Source of the DNA: Clostridia bacterium
GTDB lineage: Bacteria; Bacillota; Clostridia; Oscillospirales; CAG-272
Assembly: GCA_900763885.1 (NCBI GenBank)
Contig: CAAFLY010000150.1
Coordinates: 1-8,373, forward strand
Length of the DNA: 8,373 nucleotides
Reading direction: 5' to 3'
In this document: positions 5,356 through 8,373 of the stretch, in pieces
How positions within the stretch are numbered: the first letter of the stretch is position 1
Layout of the letters: each line of letters opens with the position of its first letter
Notes under the pieces: model-generated
Databases searched by the model: none
What the model saw: only the letters and a program-made list of their open reading frames with translations
What the model was told of the DNA's origin: nothing
Made by a program: the position numbers and the translations under genes

Positions 5356-7995
5356 TCACAGCTCCGTTGCGCGGATCACTACGTCGATGCCGTATCTGCC
5401 GCTTTTTCTGCCGAATAGGGAAAGTCCGGCACCAGATTCCGTGCGGAAGGTGAGGGTAAGCGCTTCCTTTTTCTGCAGCTTGTAGAGCAGCGAGGTCGGG
5501 ATCCGACAGTCGCAGAGATAGCCGTAGGAGCCTGCTTCATCCAGCTCGTCGTCAGCCTTCTGATAATGATGGGACAAGGCGCCGCGCGAATCGGCGGGAC
5601 AGTCGGCAAGGCTGACACGTTCCACCGGCACACCGTCTATGCAGATCTCGACCACGCCGGAATTTTTGCGGCTGTCCGTCTGCGGGAAGCTGTTCAGATT
5701 GGCACCCGGGTCGCAGCGATAGCCGAGCATATAGTTGAGGTCCACCTTGCCCTCCACCTTGCCACCGGGCCAGTCGTGCGTCATCGGCTCTCTGGTGGAC
5801 AGCTCCGCGTAGATGTGCATCTCCTCCGCGTCCTCCAGACCGGGAATGTCCTCCGTGCGGATCGTTGTGGTAAATATGCCGCTGCCGAGACCGTTCAGCT
5901 TGTTGCCATCCTGTGCTGTGAAGCTGTGGTCAAAGCCATCCGCGCCAAAACGGGTCGGGGCAATTGAGAGGACATCGGTGCGCGGCGAATCCACATCAAA
6001 GAGGATCGCGTTCTGCATCACCGGTTCTCCACCGTCCATGAGCGCGAACGACAGCATCGCCACGCCGTCATGCTCCGGGATCTCGACGCTCACCTCTCCC
6101 GCCGGGAATGTGCCGTAATCGGGCCAGAGGAGGTTATACGAGCCGCTGTCCGCCACAATATCGCCCTCAATCGGATCCATGAGTAAAAGCTGCCATACGA
6201 CCTGCAGGAGCTTACCGTGCCGTTGGTCGGTGAAGCTGGACCCGAAAAGCGGGACGGTTACCAGCTCATACGGCTTGACAGTGGTCATGGGCGCGAAATC
6301 GGCACCGAGATAATCCTTGGCGTGCAGATCACGGATCGTCATGCCGTAGTCCGTATAGCCGAAATCCTTATCGTCGCCGTCGATTTTATAGTAGCCGTTG
6401 AATTCGTTGACAACGTCGTGGAATTCCGTGAACACAAAGCCGCAGAGCTTGTCGTGGAGGCGGAATTCGTTCATCATATACTTATACTGCCACGAAATAT
6501 CGCTGTCGCCGGCGTTGTTTTTGATGCCCCAGACGTTGCCGCATTCGCTGTTCATGCACGGCACATCCGCCATCGTGTAGCCGGATTTGTAGTTGTGCGT
6601 CGAGCCGGGATACGCGTGATTCACGAAATTTTCCACGACGGCTTTGACCTTTTCGTACCCATTCGAGTAGAAGTGCCACGTATTCACATCCGTTATCGTA
6701 TGGTCGCTGTTGCAGGGTGAGTTGTCCTCGATCAGCCGTGTGGGATCCAGTTCCTTTGCCGCATGGAAGCAGGATTCGACCCACTTGGCGGTTTCATCGG
6801 TGTAGACGCGCTCGATCTCGCCCTTTTCGTTCGGGATATGGGAGAAAAGCCCCCATGTTTCGTTGAATATGACCCAGTAGATGAGGGACGGATGGTTCCG
6901 GTCGCGCAGGATCTGGTCACGCATTTCCGTCTCGTACTGCGCTCTCGTTTCCGGCAGCGGATCGCCCCAGAAGCACGGGATGTCCTCCATGATGAGCAGT
7001 CCGAGTCTGTCCGCCCAATACAGCTTGAGCGGCTCCTCTGCCTTGATATGGATGCGCGCCATGTTCAGTCCAAGCCGTTTCAGGCGCAGGATCTCTTCCC
7101 TGCAATCGTCGTCGGACGGCAGTGTGAAATACCCCTTCGGATTGAACGACTGGTCGAGAACGCCACAGAGATAGTATGGCTTTCCGTTTAAGGTGATGTA
7201 ATTCTGGTTGTGTACGCCGAATTTGCCTGTTCCGATCTCACGGATGCCGAAATAGGTATATACGGTATCCTCGGATTCCTCGGCGGTCAGTGTGATCGAG
7301 CCCTCATACAGGAACGGATCCTCCGGCGACCACAGAGCCAGCGCGTGCTCCTCCACCCGGAATGCGAGCGTTGCTTTGCCGTTCTGTACCGTCGTCTGCG
7401 GAATCTCCGGTAAGAGCGCGTCCGGGAAATGGGCGGTGATCACAGCGGAATCGGAATCCCCCTCGGTCTCAATCTCGTAGGTGACGGTGCCGTCCAGCTT
7501 CGTTTTCACAAAGAAGGATTTGATATGCGCCGCCGGACGGGTTTCCAGCCACACAGTCTGCCAGATACCGCGCGCGTCACCGTACCCCTGTTTGCCATAG
7601 GTCTGGTGATTTTTTGCCATATCGGTCGCTTCAACCAGGATTTCGTTTTCGCCGTCGTTGTCCCAGTACGCGGTGACATCCCATTCAAAACGACTGTAGC
7701 CGCCGGTATGGGTGCCTAAAATCTTTCCGTTCACAGTGACGGCACAGGAATAATCGACCGCGCCGAAAATGAGAAATACCCGCTCGTCTCCCCCGTCGAA
7801 CCGAACGGTGCGGCGATAGAAAGCGGTGGCGCTGCGCGATTCGTCTATGCCGGACAAAGGAGATCCCCACGGGTACGGGACCTCGATCTTCTGCTCCAAT
7901 GTCGGACGATCGAAGGAAAAATCCCACGTGCCGTTCAGATTCAGCCAATGCTCTCTGGCAAAATCCGGCTGCGGATATGCTGTTTTTTGTGCCAT
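5356..7995 (-). CDS. Glycoside hydrolase family 2 protein (beta-galactosidase/glucuronidase superfamily)
   Basis: This 879-aa retaining glycosidase should hydrolyse a beta-linked sugar from an oligosaccharide or glycoside. It lacks a signal peptide, so it acts in the cytoplasm on imported substrate. The domain order is a GH2 sugar-binding sandwich (about 8-150, with LNGTWDFSFD and the later GARGIWQTVWLE), an immunoglobulin-like domain (about 155-255), a TIM barrel (about 265-570), and a long beta-rich C-terminal region (about 590-879) that I do not recognise. The predicted acid/base is E379 in FNETWG, after the family hallmark DRNHPSLIYW. The predicted nucleophile is E484 in MNSECG. The downstream FTEFHD...NEFNG stretch (E524 region) matches the barrel end of poorly studied GH2 enzymes. 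The canonical uidA Asn-x-Lys motif is not evident and classical LacZ motifs are absent, so no narrower name is safe. ATG at 7995 has GAGGA 7 nt upstream. No transporter or sugar regulator sits beside it. Confidence 0.93.
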   Translation of the reverse strand: MAQKTAYPQPDFAREHWLNLNGTWDFSFDRPTLEQKIEVPYPWGSPLSGIDESRSATAFYRRTVRFDGGDERVFLIFGAVDYSCAVTVNGKILGTHTGGYSRFEWDVTAYWDNDGENEILVEATDMAKNHQTYGKQGYGDARGIWQTVWLETRPAAHIKSFFVKTKLDGTVTYEIETEGDSDSAVITAHFPDALLPEIPQTTVQNGKATLAFRVEEHALALWSPEDPFLYEGSITLTAEESEDTVYTYFGIREIGTGKFGVHNQNYITLNGKPYYLCGVLDQSFNPKGYFTLPSDDDCREEILRLKRLGLNMARIHIKAEEPLKLYWADRLGLLIMEDIPCFWGDPLPETRAQYETEMRDQILRDRNHPSLIYWVIFNETWGLFSHIPNEKGEIERVYTDETAKWVESCFHAAKELDPTRLIEDNSPCNSDHTITDVNTWHFYSNGYEKVKAVVENFVNHAYPGSTHNYKSGYTMADVPCMNSECGNVWGIKNNAGDSDISWQYKYMMNEFRLHDKLCGFVFTEFHDVVNEFNGYYKIDGDDKDFGYTDYGMTIRDLHAKDYLGADFAPMTTVKPYELVTVPLFGSSFTDQRHGKLLQVVWQLLLMDPIEGDIVADSGSYNLLWPDYGTFPAGEVSVEIPEHDGVAMLSFALMDGGEPVMQNAILFDVDSPRTDVLSIAPTRFGADGFDHSFTAQDGNKLNGLGSGIFTTTIRTEDIPGLEDAEEMHIYAELSTREPMTHDWPGGKVEGKVDLNYMLGYRCDPGANLNSFPQTDSRKNSGVVEICIDGVPVERVSLADCPADSRGALSHHYQKADDELDEAGSYGYLCDCRIPTSLLYKLQKKEALTLTFRTESGAGLSLFGRKSGRYGIDVVIRATEL

Positions 7996-8002
7996 TGTTG
8001 TA

Positions 8003-8007
8003 TCCTC
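8003..8007 (-). promoter_or_regulatory. Ribosome binding site of the GH2 gene
   Basis: GAGGA on the minus strand lies 7 nt before the ATG at 7995. It agrees with the promoter just upstream and leaves a leader of about 35 nt. Confidence 0.75.
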
Positions 8008-8020
8008 GTTTCTAAGATTT

Positions 8021-8039
8021 TACAGTTATTAGGTACAGT
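8021..8039 (-). repeat. Direct repeat ACTGTA over the GH2 promoter start, candidate operator
   Basis: Two copies of ACTGTA (minus strand, 8034-8039 and 8021-8026) are separated by 7 bp. The first overlaps the -10 box and the second lies just after the predicted transcription start near 8030. Repeated hexamers at this place are typical of repressor binding, but these are short and could be chance. No regulator gene is visible in the window. Confidence 0.3.
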
Positions 8040-8065
8040 ATAGCATATTTTTCCGCGCTTGGCAA
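8037..8065 (-). promoter_or_regulatory. Sigma-A type promoter of the GH2 gene
   Basis: On the minus strand, TTGCCA (8060-8065) and TATACT (8037-8042) are separated by exactly 17 bp. TGC directly before the -10 gives an extended -10 (TGn). Transcription should start near 8030, about 35 nt upstream of the GH2 start codon. The gene therefore has its own promoter and does not depend on read-through from the tRNA gene, which has its own terminator. Confidence 0.8.
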
Positions 8066-8089
8066 GAGGTAATATCGGCAAAACGGACG

Positions 8090-8123
8090 AAAAAACAAAA
8101 AAACGCCTGCAATCAGACGTTTT
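8090..8123 (-). terminator. Intrinsic terminator of the tRNA-Lys gene
   Basis: Read on the minus strand, a 10-bp stem (8114-8123 with 8100-8109, one T-G wobble) closes a 4-nt loop and runs into a T-rich tract (7 Ts, G, 6 Ts, down to 8090). It lies about 30 nt after the tRNA 3' end and before the GH2 promoter, so it separates the two units. Confidence 0.85.
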
Positions 8124-8152
8124 CTGTATCACCCGTGGGAATCACGAATGAA

Positions 8153-8225
8153 TGCTCCATCGGAGAATCGAACTCCGGACACCTTGATTAAAAGTCAAGT
8201 GCTCTACCAGCTGAGCTAATGGGGC
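8153..8225 (-). tRNA. tRNA-Lys (anticodon UUU)
   Basis: This 73-nt cloverleaf decodes AAA and AAG lysine codons. From the 5' end it has a 7-nt acceptor arm, TA, D-arm GCTC-AGCTGGTA-GAGC, anticodon arm CTTGA-CTTTTAA-TCAAG with TTT at 8190-8192, a 5-nt variable loop, T-arm CGGAG-TTCGATT-CTCCG, the second acceptor strand and discriminator A73 (8153). The D, anticodon and T stems pair perfectly. The acceptor stem has one mismatch, C3 with A70 (8223 and 8156). CCA is not encoded, so it must be added after transcription. It is a single-gene unit here, with promoter and terminator either side. Confidence 0.96.
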
Positions 8226-8254
8226 ATATCTGTAGGTTTCCCGACAGCTTTTAT

Positions 8255-8283
8255 AGTATACCACAGAACCTGTGGTTTGTCAA
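8255..8283 (-). promoter_or_regulatory. Consensus sigma-A promoter of tRNA-Lys
   Basis: On the minus strand, TTGACA (8278-8283) and TATACT (8255-8260) are spaced by exactly 17 bp, with TGG before the -10 (extended -10). The predicted start near 8248 leaves a 5' leader of about 23 nt before the mature tRNA. Such a strong promoter is usual for stable RNA genes. Confidence 0.9.
8261..8275. repeat. Perfect inverted repeat inside the tRNA-Lys promoter spacer
   Basis: CCACAG and CTGTGG flank 3 nt, giving a 6-bp-arm palindrome that fills most of the space between the -35 and -10 boxes. Spacer palindromes can be operators for repressors or MerR-type activators. A 17-bp spacer does not need MerR-style realignment, and tRNA genes are rarely controlled this way, so chance is a fair alternative. 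Confidence 0.5.
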
Positions 8284-8337
8284 GGGATATTTGTCTTTTT
8301 TTAGTAGTGAAATTCACAAAAAATCATCCGGGAACTG

Positions 8338-8366
8338 TTGACAATCTGCACAGTACATGGTATACT
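8338..8366 (+). promoter_or_regulatory. Consensus sigma-A promoter pointing out of the window
   Basis: TTGACA (8338-8343), a 17-bp spacer and TATACT (8361-8366), again with TGG before the -10, form a strong plus-strand promoter. It diverges from the tRNA-Lys promoter, with 54 bp between the two -35 boxes. Its transcript starts near the last base of the window, so the gene it serves is not seen. Confidence 0.82.
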
Positions 8367-8373
8367 CTCGGTA

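Noticed and set aside
5288..5485. Small plus-strand open frame overlapping the terminator and the GH2 3' end
   Set aside because: Its start lies inside the terminator hairpin and the rest is antisense to GH2. No ribosome binding site.
5566..7719. Plus-strand open frames opposite the GH2 gene, such as 5566-5967, 6217-6720 and 6763-7191
   Set aside because: They are antisense to a full-length GH2 enzyme with intact catalytic motifs, and none has a supported start or family.
5356..7995. Calling the GH2 gene uidA or lacZ
   Set aside because: The glucuronidase Asn-x-Lys motif is not evident (an Asp-rich GDDKD stretch lies in the comparable region), and the classical LacZ nucleophile context is absent.
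7996..8012. CcpA catabolite (cre) site near the GH2 start
   Set aside because: The GAAACGAGGATACA stretch shares the central CG but misses several conserved cre positions, including the G and C of the arms.
7941..8132. Small minus-strand open frame across the GH2 promoter and tRNA terminator
   Set aside because: It runs through a terminator, promoter and leader and overlaps the true GH2 start in another frame.
8307..8317. Short inverted repeat GTGAA-A-TTCAC between the divergent promoters
   Set aside because: Five-bp AT-rich arms are easily found by chance, and it overlaps neither promoter box. Too weak for an operator call.
1..8373. CRISPR arrays, insertion sequences, attachment sites and riboswitches
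   Set aside because: No regularly spaced repeats, transposase or integrase, tRNA 3'-end duplication or structured leader was seen.

Overview
The window looks like chromosomal DNA from a low-to-mid GC Gram-positive bacterium, most likely a gut or rumen Clostridia of the Ruminococcaceae/Oscillospiraceae kind. The reasons are strong AGGAG-type ribosome binding sites, near-consensus sigma-A promoters, compact hairpin-plus-U-tract terminators, G+C a little above half by eye, and a DUF1854/ABC exporter gene set. The species cannot be named from the sequence alone.

Left half (1-5315, plus strand): a three-gene operon, already running when the window opens. It encodes a 772-aa ABC exporter half-transporter, a 187-aa DUF1854 protein, and a second 760-aa ABC exporter half-transporter. 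Gaps are only 24 and 29 nt, and a strong intrinsic terminator follows the third gene. Both half-transporters share an unusual layout: an N-terminal beta-rich domain (PH-like by pattern), a four-cysteine zinc ribbon, a six-helix exporter membrane domain, and a complete ATPase domain. The simplest model is a heterodimeric exporter with the DUF1854 protein as a cytosolic partner. Relatives of this DUF1854-plus-ABC set are linked with cyanophycin metabolism in some Proteobacteria, but no cyanophycin gene is visible here and the substrate is unknown. This is the least understood part of the window.

Right half (5356-8065, minus strand): an 879-aa cytosolic glycoside hydrolase family 2 enzyme with its own promoter (TTGCCA, 17 bp, TATACT) and leader. 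It converges on the ABC operon and probably shares its terminator hairpin. Its exact sugar specificity cannot be assigned.

Right edge (8090-8373): a tRNA-Lys(UUU) gene on the minus strand, with a consensus promoter (TTGACA, 17 bp, TATACT) and an intrinsic terminator. A second, divergent consensus promoter fires rightwards out of the window toward an unseen gene. The tRNA has one C.A mismatch in its acceptor stem. The spacer of its promoter contains a perfect inverted repeat. No mobile element, CRISPR array or phage gene was seen, and no intergenic stretch exceeds about 300 bases.
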